From: Bacilli bacterium
GTDB taxonomy: Bacteria > Bacillota_I > Bacilli_A > RFN20 > CAG-288
Direction of reading: 5' to 3'
Length of the DNA: 64,000 bases
Assembly: GCA_022647725.1 (NCBI GenBank)
Contig: JALCLG010000001.1
Location: 1,590,001-1,654,000, forward strand
The position numbers were made by a program, and so were the translations under genes. Within the stretch, counting starts at the first letter, position 1. Each line of letters begins with the position of its first letter. Shown here piece by piece: positions 51,883 through 59,550 of this stretch. A model generated the notes under the pieces. The model had not been told where the DNA came from, searched no databases, and saw nothing but the letters and a program-made list of their open reading frames with translations.

Positions 51883-52521
51883 TTAATCGATCAAGGCAAG
51901 GATATCGCTGATCTTATGAAGCGGATAGGCGGCTAGCCCGCAGGTGGCGGCATCGCCGATCCCGCAGGAGACAAACCCGCCTTTATTGGCGGCTAGGATG
52001 CCGTTCTTGGCATCCTCAATCACCAGACAGTCCTGAGGATCCTGCCCCAGTTTCATGGCAGCCAGGAGGAAGACTTCGGGGTCGGGTTTGGAGTGAGTGA
52101 TCTCCGTGCCGTCGGCGACGGCATCAAAGGCTTTATCCAAACCAATCTTGGTTAATATCAGCTGAGTGTTTTTAGATGAACTCCCTATAGCTATCGGAAT
52201 CTTCTTTGCTTTCAAGGCAGAAAGCGTATGGAGAACATCGGCAGAGACATCGCTGGGTTTCATTTGGTTAAGATAGCTGCGGTAGAGAGCATTCTTCTGG
52301 TCACAGAGCTTGGCTTTCTCTTCCGGGGTATAGACCCGGCTTGTCCGTTTGAGGATCAGTTCCAGGGAATCGACCCGGCTGACGCCGCGGAGATTGTTGT
52401 TATAGGCCCGGTCAAAAGGAATCCCTTCCTGATCGGCGATGGCCTTCCAGGCCAGGTAGTGGAAGTTGTCCGTGGAGCAGATCACCCCGTCGAGATCGAA
52501 AATGACGCCTTTGATTTTCAT
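51883..52521 (-). CDS. pgmB: Beta-phosphoglucomutase (HAD family)
   Basis: Converts beta-glucose 1-phosphate to glucose 6-phosphate. The 212-residue protein has the nucleophile motif FDLDGVICSTD, the substrate-specificity segment LRGVSRVDSLELIL typical of beta-PGM, the Ser/Thr motif IAIGSSSKN, and the late VIEDAKNGI acidic motif. It probably acts on maltose or trehalose phosphorolysis products, though no phosphorylase is adjacent. ATG 52521 begins the conserved fold. Upstream lies a region of broken genes. Confidence 0.93.
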   Translation of the reverse strand: MKIKGVIFDLDGVICSTDNFHYLAWKAIADQEGIPFDRAYNNNLRGVSRVDSLELILKRTSRVYTPEEKAKLCDQKNALYRSYLNQMKPSDVSADVLHTLSALKAKKIPIAIGSSSKNTQLILTKIGLDKAFDAVADGTEITHSKPDPEVFLLAAMKLGQDPQDCLVIEDAKNGILAANKGGFVSCGIGDAATCGLAAYPLHKISDILALID

Positions 52522-52528
52522 GGCCTGA

Positions 52529-52822
52529 TTATAACCCAAAGTAAGTCTTAAGACTACCGGTGACATCCGTTAAGTTGCTGTCGGTATAGAAACCGGAGTC
52601 CATATGCCGCATGCCGGGCATCAGCTTCAGAGCCGCCTTGGTGGTTCCGAAGGTATCCTTGATGCCGTCATAGAGGTATTGAGAATTCTTATAAGTGACG
52701 GTGGTATCGCTGTCGCCGTGCTCAATCAGCATCCGCGTGGCCGTCTCGGCGGTGAAGTTGCTGACATAGGTGACCGGATCGGAGGATTTGACCAGGTCGG
52801 CATTTTCCGCACTGTCGATGGT
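52529..52822 (-). pseudogene. Remnant of an alpha/beta hydrolase (esterase), C-terminal part
   Basis: About 97 residues, beginning near IDSAENADLVKSS, match the end of BD-FAE/esterase-type hydrolases: SDPVTYVS, MLIEHGDSDTTV with the acid loop, and MPGMRHMDSGF with the catalytic His. The nucleophile half is missing. The fragment is joined in frame to a transporter fragment at about 52822, which is a deletion fusion. No function expected. Confidence 0.78.
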
Positions 52823-53280
52823 AGCGGCCGTGATGATGAGGGGATAAATCTCCTTGCGGCCCATCTTCTCCGGAACATCGATATGAGCAACGAAATCTTG
52901 AATTTGTTCCTTGGAGACCGGCACCGGCTTATAGATCTTCAGAATCAGGAACCAGGCAATCGGCAGCATCACACCAAAGGAATGCCGGCCGGCGTCATGA
53001 TGCCTCCGGTCATCGAGGCAACAGGAAGAGCAATCATAAAGGCACGTCCCGTCTTCTTCCGGTCAGCTTCGACAGGGTAGAGCTTCAGAAAGGAGAGGGC
53101 AATCGACATGAAGATGGCGCAGGTCGGGACGTTGGAGATGACGGAGGAAATAAGAGCCGTGACGACCATCAAGGCCAAAAGAATAGAACCGATGCTCTTT
53201 CCGAAAGCCATGAGAATGGCTTTCGAAAAACGGTTAGCAATCGGAAAATTTGTCAAAGCAATGGCAAGTCCGAAGCTGGC
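52822..53280 (-). pseudogene. Remnant of a DASS/SLC13-type anion transporter
   Basis: Reading from 53280 down, ASFGLAIALTNFPIANRF, ALISSVISNVPTCAIFMSIA and ALPVASMTGGIMTPAGIPL are family-like membrane segments. The frame then hits TGA at 52969-52971. A shifted frame continues MLPIAWFLILKIYKP and GRKEIYPLIIT before joining the esterase remnant. The segment normally between MTPAG and MLPIAW is missing, so there is an internal deletion with a frameshift. The 5' half is also lost at the junction near 53280. Confidence 0.78.
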
Positions 53281-53877
53281 TTCCCTTCGATTGATGCCTA
53301 TGGCATCGGCTCGATTTTCACCGCTTTTTCAAGGAACCAGCAAGGCTATAAGATTTCCGTCACCGAAGACGACACCAGCATCCTGATCCCGATGGTACGG
53401 GAAAAGAGACTGCCGTTGGCCTTCGTCTACAAGATGGCGGATGTGACTTTCGAGTTTGAGACCGTCTACCTGATGAAAGACCATATTGTAGGCGGAATCT
53501 CGAAAAGCAATCCCCTGCTTCCGGAAAAGAGTGTTGATATTCATGCTCTTGGCGACAAGAACATCAGGCTTCTGGAATTCCATACCGTGCTGAAGAATCT
53601 CTCCTTCGATGCTTTCAGAAAAGCCGGCATTGCTCCGAACATTGTCAACACCGAGAAACGGTTCTTATCCACCTATGAACTGGAGAACGATAACAGCATT
53701 GCCCTCTTCTTCAAGCGGGATGCCCTTTTCGTCGACAATCCCGGCAACCGGCTGATTGAAATCACACCCCCGATCGAAGCTGAGGTCTGTCTGATCTACC
53801 GCAAGGACCATTCCCTTGCTCCGGAAGAGAAATACTTCATCGATCAGGTGAAGGCTTTTGCCACGAAGAAGAATTAA
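53275..53877 (+). pseudogene. Remnant of a LysR-type regulator (ligand-binding domain only)
   Basis: The open frame from 53275 begins AGFPSIDAYGIGSIFTAFSR, the typical first strand of the LysR substrate-binding domain. It continues with EDDTSILIPMVREKRLPLAFV and ends RKDHSLAPEEKYFIDQV. The HTH domain is absent because the frame meets the reverse-oriented transporter remnant at about 53280. The 161-residue frame from ATG 53392 is only part of it. It ends overlapping the convergent GPx gene by 4 nt. Confidence 0.8.
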
Positions 53878-54449
53878 CCGAGATACGGTTCTTTGTCAAT
53901 CAGATGTTCGATGGCTTTCATGATGTCTTTCAAATTGGCCGTTGGCTCAAAACGTTTGACCGGAATGCCGTCCCGGTTGATCAGGAAGAACGTGAAGTTC
54001 CACTTCACGCTGTTGTCCTTTTCCCATAAGGGATTCTCTTTCAGGCATTTCATCGCCAAGGTCCCGGCCAAAGGATGGGCCTTGTCGAAGCCTTTGAATT
54101 TCAATACGGAGCAGAGATAGCTGAAGAGCGGCTGAGCGTCCGGGCCTTTGACGTCACCCTTCCTGAAACGGAGAAAGGAAGGAGAATAGGCTTTCTGCAG
54201 ATAGTCCGCAATCTCCTGATCCTCTTCCGGCGTCTCACCGCCGAACTGATCACAGGGAAAGTCCAGGAATTCAACCCCCAGCTTCCGGTATTCGCAGTAA
54301 TACCGTTCCAGGATGCGGTAGTTGTCGGTAAAGGAGCAGTGCAAGGCGGAATTGAAGATCAGCAGGATTTTTCCGTGGAGACTGGAAAGCTCCAGGGACT
54401 TATTGTCCCAGGTGAGGAGCGGAAAAGAATCCGGCTTTTTCATGGTCAT
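53874..54449 (-). CDS. Glutathione peroxidase-family thiol peroxidase
   Basis: Reduces hydroperoxides, in bacteria usually with thioredoxin. The 191-residue protein has the peroxidatic Cys38 in LIFNSALHCSFTDNY, the second conserved segment FLDFPCDQFGG and the late WNFTFFLINRDG. Usual catalytic partners (Gln in DQF, Trp in WNF) are present. Length is slightly above family average. It fits with rubredoxin in oxidative-stress defence. Confidence 0.92.
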   Translation of the reverse strand: MTMKKPDSFPLLTWDNKSLELSSLHGKILLIFNSALHCSFTDNYRILERYYCEYRKLGVEFLDFPCDQFGGETPEEDQEIADYLQKAYSPSFLRFRKGDVKGPDAQPLFSYLCSVLKFKGFDKAHPLAGTLAMKCLKENPLWEKDNSVKWNFTFFLINRDGIPVKRFEPTANLKDIMKAIEHLIDKEPYLG

Positions 54450-54518
54450 GCTTCTATTCTAACGCAGCTCGGGAGGGATTTCCTTTCATTTCCCTTTCTT
54501 CCTTAGGGAATCTTGTTC

Positions 54519-54524
54519 TATAAT
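54519..54524 (+). promoter_or_regulatory. -10 element of gpmA
   Basis: TATAAT lies 28 nt before the ATG, followed by SD GGAGGA. The -35 is weak. Confidence 0.55.
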
Positions 54525-54552
54525 AAGAACGGTTTATAACGGAGGAAATACG

Positions 54553-55302
54553 ATGACCAAATTAGTTCTTATCCGTCACGGCGAGTCCGAGTGGAACAAG
54601 CTGAACCTGTTCACCGGCTGGACCGATGTCGATCTGAGCGAGAAGGGTGTCGAAGAAGCCATCAATGGCGGCAAGCTGTTAGCAGCTGATGGCTACAAGT
54701 TCGATATTTGCTATACGTCCGTCCTCAAGCGTGCCATTCATACGGCCTGGCATGTCCTGGATGGCGTGGATCAGGACTATCTTCAGGTCGTCAAGGACTA
54801 TCGTCTCAATGAAAGACACTATGGTGCCCTTCAGGGACTCAACAAGGCGGAGACGGCTGCCAAGTATGGTGCCGAGCAGGTCCATCAGTGGCGTCGTTCG
54901 TTCGATATTGCCCCGCCGGCTCTGGAAGTCGCTGATAAGCGCAATCCGGCCAATCAGGAGCAGTACAAAGGCATCGATCCGAAGGTTCTGCCTCTGCATG
55001 AATCCCTGAAGGATACCATTGCCCGTGTCGTTCCGTATTACAATGACGTCATTGTTCCGGATATCAAGGCTGGCAAGAAGGTGCTCATTGCCGCTCACGG
55101 CAATTCGCTCCGTGCCTTGGTCAAGTATCTCGACAACATCTCCGACGAAGCCATCGCTGACCTCAACATCCCCACGGGTGTTCCGCTCGTCTATGAGCTG
55201 GATGAGAACCTTAAGCCCATCAAGCATTACTATCTCGGCGATCAGCAGGCCATTGCCAACAAGATCAATTCCGTCAAGAATCAGGATTCGGTCAAGAAGT
55301 AG
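54553..55302 (+). CDS. gpmA: 2,3-bisphosphoglycerate-dependent phosphoglycerate mutase
   Basis: Interconverts 3- and 2-phosphoglycerate in glycolysis. The 249-residue length is standard. His9 in [10 protein letters not shown] is the phosphorylated residue; [15 protein letters not shown] and [14 protein letters not shown] are the other signature blocks. SD GGAGGA precedes ATG 54553, and a terminator follows. Confidence 0.97.
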   Translation: MTKLVLIRHGESEWNKLNLFTGWTDVDLSEKGVEEAINGGKLLAADGYKFDICYTSVLKRAIHTAWHVLDGVDQDYLQVVKDYRLNERHYGALQGLNKAETAAKYGAEQVHQWRRSFDIAPPALEVADKRNPANQEQYKGIDPKVLPLHESLKDTIARVVPYYNDVIVPDIKAGKKVLIAAHGNSLRALVKYLDNISDEAIADLNIPTGVPLVYELDENLKPIKHYYLGDQQAIANKINSVKNQDSVKK

Positions 55303-55309
55303 TTTTGCT

Positions 55310-55341
55310 AAGCCTGCCTCCGATAGGGACAGGCTTTTTTA
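55310..55341 (+). terminator. Terminator of gpmA
   Basis: AAGCCTG (55310-55316) pairs with CAGGCTT (55330-55336) with a run of Ts. It ends only about 8 nt before the guaD start. Confidence 0.82.
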
Positions 55342-55348
55342 TCTCAAA

Positions 55349-56620
55349 ATGATGACAGGTTTCATTCTGCATGGCGATATCCTTACGTCCACGGCTCAGC
55401 GGAAGCTGAGCGCCTTTGAGGATAGCTATCTGATCGTCTTAGCTGGCAAGATCAAAGGCATTGTCAAGGAAGTTCCGGTCCTTTACCGGGATCTGCCAAT
55501 CCTGGAACGGACGGGCAAACTGATTCTTCCGGGCCTCTGCGATCTGCATCTCCATGCTCCGCAGTATGCCTACCGGGGAACCGGAATGGATCTGGAGCTT
55601 CTGGAATGGCTGAAGACCCATGCCTTCCCGGAAGAGACCAAGTATCAGGATTTGGCCTACGCCGAAAAAGCCTACGGGCTTTTTGCGGCCGAGGAACAGA
55701 AAGGCTTCACTACCCGTTTGTCGGTCTTTGCTACCCGCCATCCCAAGGCCAGCCTTCTTTTAGCCGAAAAGCTGGAGCAAGCCGGCCTGGCCGGCTATGT
55801 CGGCCTGGTTTCCATGGACCGCAATGCCCCCAAAGGGCTGGTTGAGAAAGATGATCAGGAAGGCCTTCAGGATGTTATGGAGTTCTTAAACGGCATGAGC
55901 GGAAGGGAAACCATTCAGCCCATCCTGACGCCGCGCTTTGTTCCTTCGGTCACGCCCAAGCTGATGGCTGACTTAGGAGCGCTGAAAGCGTCTCAGCATC
56001 TGAAGGTGCAGTCACATCTCGATGAGAACAAAAAAGAGATTGCCTTAGTCAAGGAGCTCGAGCCGTCGTCCCTCTCTTATGCCGATTGCTATGACCGCTA
56101 CGGACTCTTATCGGATTCGGTGATGGCTCATGCCATCTATCTGACACCGGATGAACGTCAGCTCCTCAAGGAAAGAGGAACCTTTATTGCTCATTGTCCG
56201 GATTCCAATCTCAATGTCTGTTCGGGGATTGCTCCTATTCGCTCCTACCTGGAAGCCGGGATGAACGTCGGTCTGGGCAGCGATGTCGCCGGCGGCAGCA
56301 GCACCAATCTTCTCCGGAGCATGGTCCTAGCCATTCAGGTGAGCAAGGTCTATTCGATGCTGGTCGATCCTACTTCCCATCCGCTCGCGATAGAGGATGC
56401 CTTCTATTTAGCCACCTTAGGCGGCGGACGGTTCTTCGGCAAGGTGGGTGCTTTCCAGGAAGGCTATGAGGCCGATATTCTGGTGATCGATGATCTTAAA
56501 GCGATGCCTTCCTGCCGTCCCTTCTCCTTAGCAGAGCGCCTGGAGCGCTTTGTCTATGACGGGGATGAACGGGGGATTACGGATAAATTCGTTTCCGGCC
56601 GAGCCGTCGATCTTCATTAG
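55349..56620 (+). CDS. guaD: Guanine deaminase
   Basis: Zn-dependent amidohydrolase that converts guanine to xanthine. The 423-residue protein has the metal motif LCDLHLHAPQYAYRG, TRLSVFATRH, QSHLDENKKEI, the His ligand in MAHAIYLT, and the Asp ligand region GLGSDVAGGSS. Two adjacent ATGs (55349, 55352) fit the family N-terminus. The open frame extends upstream into gpmA but is not coding there. There is no SD, and the start sits just after the gpmA terminator. Confidence 0.92.
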   Translation: MMTGFILHGDILTSTAQRKLSAFEDSYLIVLAGKIKGIVKEVPVLYRDLPILERTGKLILPGLCDLHLHAPQYAYRGTGMDLELLEWLKTHAFPEETKYQDLAYAEKAYGLFAAEEQKGFTTRLSVFATRHPKASLLLAEKLEQAGLAGYVGLVSMDRNAPKGLVEKDDQEGLQDVMEFLNGMSGRETIQPILTPRFVPSVTPKLMADLGALKASQHLKVQSHLDENKKEIALVKELEPSSLSYADCYDRYGLLSDSVMAHAIYLTPDERQLLKERGTFIAHCPDSNLNVCSGIAPIRSYLEAGMNVGLGSDVAGGSSTNLLRSMVLAIQVSKVYSMLVDPTSHPLAIEDAFYLATLGGGRFFGKVGAFQEGYEADILVIDDLKAMPSCRPFSLAERLERFVYDGDERGITDKFVSGRAVDLH

Positions 56621-56659
56621 TCTTTGGTTTCTTTTCTTTCTCCAGGGCGTGGATTCCCT

Positions 56660-56665
56660 TATAAT
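56660..56665 (+). promoter_or_regulatory. -10 element upstream of the cyclophilin gene
   Basis: TATAAT lies 26 nt before ATG 56692. AAAAGGAG follows as SD. Confidence 0.55.
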
Positions 56666-56691
56666 AGTAGACGGAAAAGGAGTCATACCCT

Positions 56692-57192
56692 ATGGTAATT
56701 CTGACCATCAAAGGCTTAGGCGATATTACAATTGAGCTGGACTATAAGAATGCGCCGATCTCGGCGGGCAATTTTGCGTATCTGGCAAGCAAAGGCTTTT
56801 ATAACGGACTGATCTTTCACCGCGTCATCAAGAACTTCATGATTCAGGGCGGCGATCCCACCGGTACCGGCATGGGCGGTCCTGGCTATAGCATCAAAGG
56901 CGAATTCAACATCAACGGCGTCAAGAACACCCTCTCCCATAAGCGCGGCGTCATCTCGATGGCCAGAGCCGGCGATCCCGATTCGGCCGGTTCGCAGTTC
57001 TTCATCTGCGACCATGACGATGCCTTCCTGGACGGACAGTATGCGGCTTTCGGCAAAGTGACGAAAGGCATGGATGTCGTCGACAAGATTGCCTCGGTCA
57101 GGACCGACGGGGATGACCGTCCCTATGACGATGTCGTCATTGAGAAAATGACCGTCGTGGGTGAGACCGTCAAGGAACCGCAGAAGATCTAG
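56692..57192 (+). CDS. Peptidyl-prolyl cis-trans isomerase, cyclophilin type
   Basis: The 166-residue protein has the catalytic Arg in FHRVIKNFMIQGGDPTGTG, the substrate-site segment GVISMARAGDPDSAGSQFFI and a late FGKVTKGMDVVDKI. No signal peptide, so it acts as a cytoplasmic folding helper. It ends 2 nt before holA and is probably cotranscribed with it. Confidence 0.95.
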   Translation: MVILTIKGLGDITIELDYKNAPISAGNFAYLASKGFYNGLIFHRVIKNFMIQGGDPTGTGMGGPGYSIKGEFNINGVKNTLSHKRGVISMARAGDPDSAGSQFFICDHDDAFLDGQYAAFGKVTKGMDVVDKIASVRTDGDDRPYDDVVIEKMTVVGETVKEPQKI

Positions 57193-57194
57193 GC

Positions 57195-58208
57195 ATGGTT
57201 TATGTCTATTTCGGTCCGGATTACGGTCTTACCTTAGCCAAGGCCAAGGCGGAATGTCAGGACCGGGCGAAGAAAGCCGGCATCAGTGAGATCATCACCT
57301 ATGACGGCTTCAACCAGCTGGTGCAGGAGGCGGTGACGGACCTCAATTCCGTCTCGCTTTTCAATGAACGGAAGATCGTCTTCCTCACCAATGCCTACTT
57401 CCTTTCGGGAAGCCAGGCTGCCAAAGGCGCCGTCAAGGAAGCTGACCAGGACTATAAAGGCCTGATCAGCTATCTCAAAGCCCCCGAGGAAGCCAGTGAC
57501 TTCTATCTCATCAGCACCTCCACATTAGATGTTAAGAAGAACCCGATTGTCGAGGCATTGAAGGCCTTGCCGGCCGGCTTTACCAACTGCAGCGAGATGA
57601 CCAAAGAGGATTATGTCGCCTTGGCCCTCAAAGAGGCTAAGGATGCCGGTAAGGACATCGACCGTCCCGGAGCCGAGCTTCTCTTTGAACGGACCTCCTA
57701 TACCGAAGGCTTCAAAGTCCATGGCAACTACCTCCTCTTCCAGAACGAACTGCAGAAGCTTCTGACCTACACGGATCATGTCCGCCGGGATGACGTGGTG
57801 CTCTTAGTCCATAAGCCTCTGGAGGATAACGTCTTTGATGTCGTCTCTTCCCTGGTCATGGGAGAGACCTCCAAAGCCCTGCATACCTATCAGGACCTTC
57901 GGAAAGGCGGCTATGATCCCCTGCAGCTACTTCCGATCATGGTCTCCCAGCTGAGGATGATGGCACTTTGCAAATACGGCTTAGAGGCAAAGCTGGGCGA
58001 TCAGACCATCCAGGATGACCTCCATATCTCCTCAGGACGGCTCTATTATCTGAAAAAGGAGACCCAGCGGATCTCCTTTGACAGCTTCCTCCATATCTTC
58101 GCGGATCTAGCTAGCTTAGAGAAGGGCATCAAGCTTTCCCAGGATGACGGGGATACGGCGCTTGCGCTCTTCATCAACGGCTTCAAAGCCAAGTATCAGG
58201 GCTGGTAA
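57195..58208 (+). CDS. holA: DNA polymerase III subunit delta
   Basis: Clamp-loader subunit. The 337-residue protein shows a divergent AAA-like N-terminus (YVYFGPDYGLTLAKAKAEC), the KKNPIVEALKALP segment, and the C-terminal helical domain with SLVMGETSKALHTYQDLRKGGYDPLQ, typical of HolA. Length matches. ATG 57195 is 2 nt after the cyclophilin stop. It ends before a bidirectional terminator. Confidence 0.92.
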   Translation: MVYVYFGPDYGLTLAKAKAECQDRAKKAGISEIITYDGFNQLVQEAVTDLNSVSLFNERKIVFLTNAYFLSGSQAAKGAVKEADQDYKGLISYLKAPEEASDFYLISTSTLDVKKNPIVEALKALPAGFTNCSEMTKEDYVALALKEAKDAGKDIDRPGAELLFERTSYTEGFKVHGNYLLFQNELQKLLTYTDHVRRDDVVLLVHKPLEDNVFDVVSSLVMGETSKALHTYQDLRKGGYDPLQLLPIMVSQLRMMALCKYGLEAKLGDQTIQDDLHISSGRLYYLKKETQRISFDSFLHIFADLASLEKGIKLSQDDGDTALALFINGFKAKYQGW

Positions 58209-58230
58209 GCAATAAAGAAAATGAAACGTC

Positions 58231-58258
58231 AAAAAGGGAGGCTTCCACCTCCCTTTTC
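58231..58258. terminator. Bidirectional terminator between holA and rpsT
   Basis: AAAAGGGAGG pairs with CCTCCCTTTT around CTTCCA. Confidence 0.93.
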
Positions 58259-58293
58259 TCATGCGTTATGAAAATTTAGGAAACAGCAGATAA

Positions 58294-58593
58294 CTACTTA
58301 GCAGCTTCGGCCGGCTTGTCAGCAGGCTTCTTCTCTAAGGAATTGACCTTGGTGCTTAAATGGGACTTCTGACGGGCAGCGGTATTGCCGTGCTGGATTC
58401 CCATCTTGACCGACTTATCGATGAGGCTGGTGGCTTCGACCAAGAGCTTCTTGGCATCCTCGAGCTTGCCGGCCGCGACAGCAGCCTCGGCATCCCGGAT
58501 GGTCTTTCTCATCTTGCTCTTGAAAGCAGCGTTAGCAACTCTGTTTCTCTCTCCGACTTCGATTCTCTTTTTCTGCGATTTGATGTTTGCCAT
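58294..58593 (-). CDS. rpsT: 30S ribosomal protein S20
   Basis: This 99-residue basic helical protein starts MANIKSQKKRIEVGERNR, with KSKMRKTIRDAEAAV and IDKSVKMGIQHGNTAARQKS as in bS20. It ends with an Ala/Lys/Pro tail longer than usual. ATG 58593 is 7 nt after AAGGAG; the ATG at 58599 is too close to the SD. rpsT next to holA is a common arrangement. Confidence 0.96.
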   Translation of the reverse strand: MANIKSQKKRIEVGERNRVANAAFKSKMRKTIRDAEAAVAAGKLEDAKKLLVEATSLIDKSVKMGIQHGNTAARQKSHLSTKVNSLEKKPADKPAEAAK

Positions 58594-58729
58594 AAACATT
58601 CTCCTTAGTGGGCTATCAACCCTACTTAACAGCGACTTAGAATTATAACAAAGAATGCCCTCTTTTTTCAATAGGTATCTTAAAAAAGAAGAGCGGAAAT
58701 GATAAAATAAGCTCACGAGGTAAAAAACG

Positions 58730-59368
58730 ATGGAATATAACCGCCTGATTGACCACACCCTTTTGGCTCCGGATGCAACCCAGAGCCAGATCAAGAAGAT
58801 CTGCGACGAAGCCAAGACGTATCATTTCGCCAGTGTCTGCGTGAACCCGGGCTGGGTCCGTTTCTGTCACAGCGAGCTCAAAGGAACGGATGTCGCTGTC
58901 TGCACTGTCATCGGCTTCCCCTTAGGAGCCACCTTGATGGCCAGTAAGATCAGCGAAGCCAAGGAAGCTCTCTTTGAAGGCGCCGATGAATTGGATATGG
59001 TGATCAACATCGGGAGACTCAAGGATCACGACGATAGCTACGTCAAGACCGAGATTGCCGAGCTGAAGAAGGTGGCCGGCAAGCATATCCTCAAGGTCAT
59101 CATCGAGACCTGTCTGCTCACGGATGAAGAGAAAGTGCGCGTCTGTCTCTTGGCCAAAGAGGCCGGTGCGGATTTCGTCAAGACGTCGACCGGTTTCTCC
59201 AAAGGCGGAGCCACGGTTGCCGATATTGCCTTGATGCGGAAGACGGTCGGACCGGAAATGGGTGTCAAAGCCAGCGGCGGTGTCCGGACCAAGGAAGACA
59301 TGATCGCCATGGTCAACGCCGGGGCCACCCGTATCGGGACGAGTCATGGCGTCGAGCTGGTGAAGTAA
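58730..59368 (+). CDS. deoC: Deoxyribose-phosphate aldolase
   Basis: Cleaves 2-deoxyribose 5-phosphate to glyceraldehyde 3-phosphate and acetaldehyde. The 212-residue TIM barrel has [11 protein letters not shown], the Schiff-base Lys in DFVKTSTGF, and [10 protein letters not shown]. It is linked to nucleoside salvage with punA. CGAGG lies upstream, and a terminator follows. Confidence 0.97.
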   Translation: MEYNRLIDHTLLAPDATQSQIKKICDEAKTYHFASVCVNPGWVRFCHSELKGTDVAVCTVIGFPLGATLMASKISEAKEALFEGADELDMVINIGRLKDHDDSYVKTEIAELKKVAGKHILKVIIETCLLTDEEKVRVCLLAKEAGADFVKTSTGFSKGGATVADIALMRKTVGPEMGVKASGGVRTKEDMIAMVNAGATRIGTSHGVELVK

Positions 59369-59387
59369 TTCTTAAGCCACTGAAATT

Positions 59388-59423
59388 GAAATCGGGTCCG
59401 GCGTTAGGCCGGGCCCGATTTTT
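59388..59423 (+). terminator. Terminator of deoC
   Basis: AAATCGGG (59389-59396) pairs with CCCGATTT (59414-59421), with an inner TCCGGC/GGCCGG helix and a T run. Confidence 0.92.
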
Positions 59424-59497
59424 GGCTGCTCTGAACTCCCTTAATTCATAGTGACAGAATATGACACACAAATGTAATTTTTATCTTTTTACTTATC

Positions 59498-59526
59498 TTT
59501 ACATTATGGGGATTCCGGTCTAACAT
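59498..59526 (+). promoter_or_regulatory. Promoter of the second giant repeat gene
   Basis: TTTACA (59498-59503) and TAACAT (59521-59526) are separated by 17 nt. GTGAGGA follows as SD before ATG 59551. Confidence 0.55.
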
Positions 59527-59550
59527 AATACCCAAGTGAGGATTTTTCCT

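Noticed and set aside
52521..52560. TATAAT just upstream of pgmB suggesting leaderless transcription
   Set aside because: The TATAA part is the Leu-stop end of the esterase remnant and no -35 lies at a useful distance; probably chance.
55019..55348. Upstream extension of the guaD frame into gpmA
   Set aside because: It is out of frame with gpmA and gives Arg/Ser-rich sequence without family similarity; the guanine deaminase fold starts at 55349.
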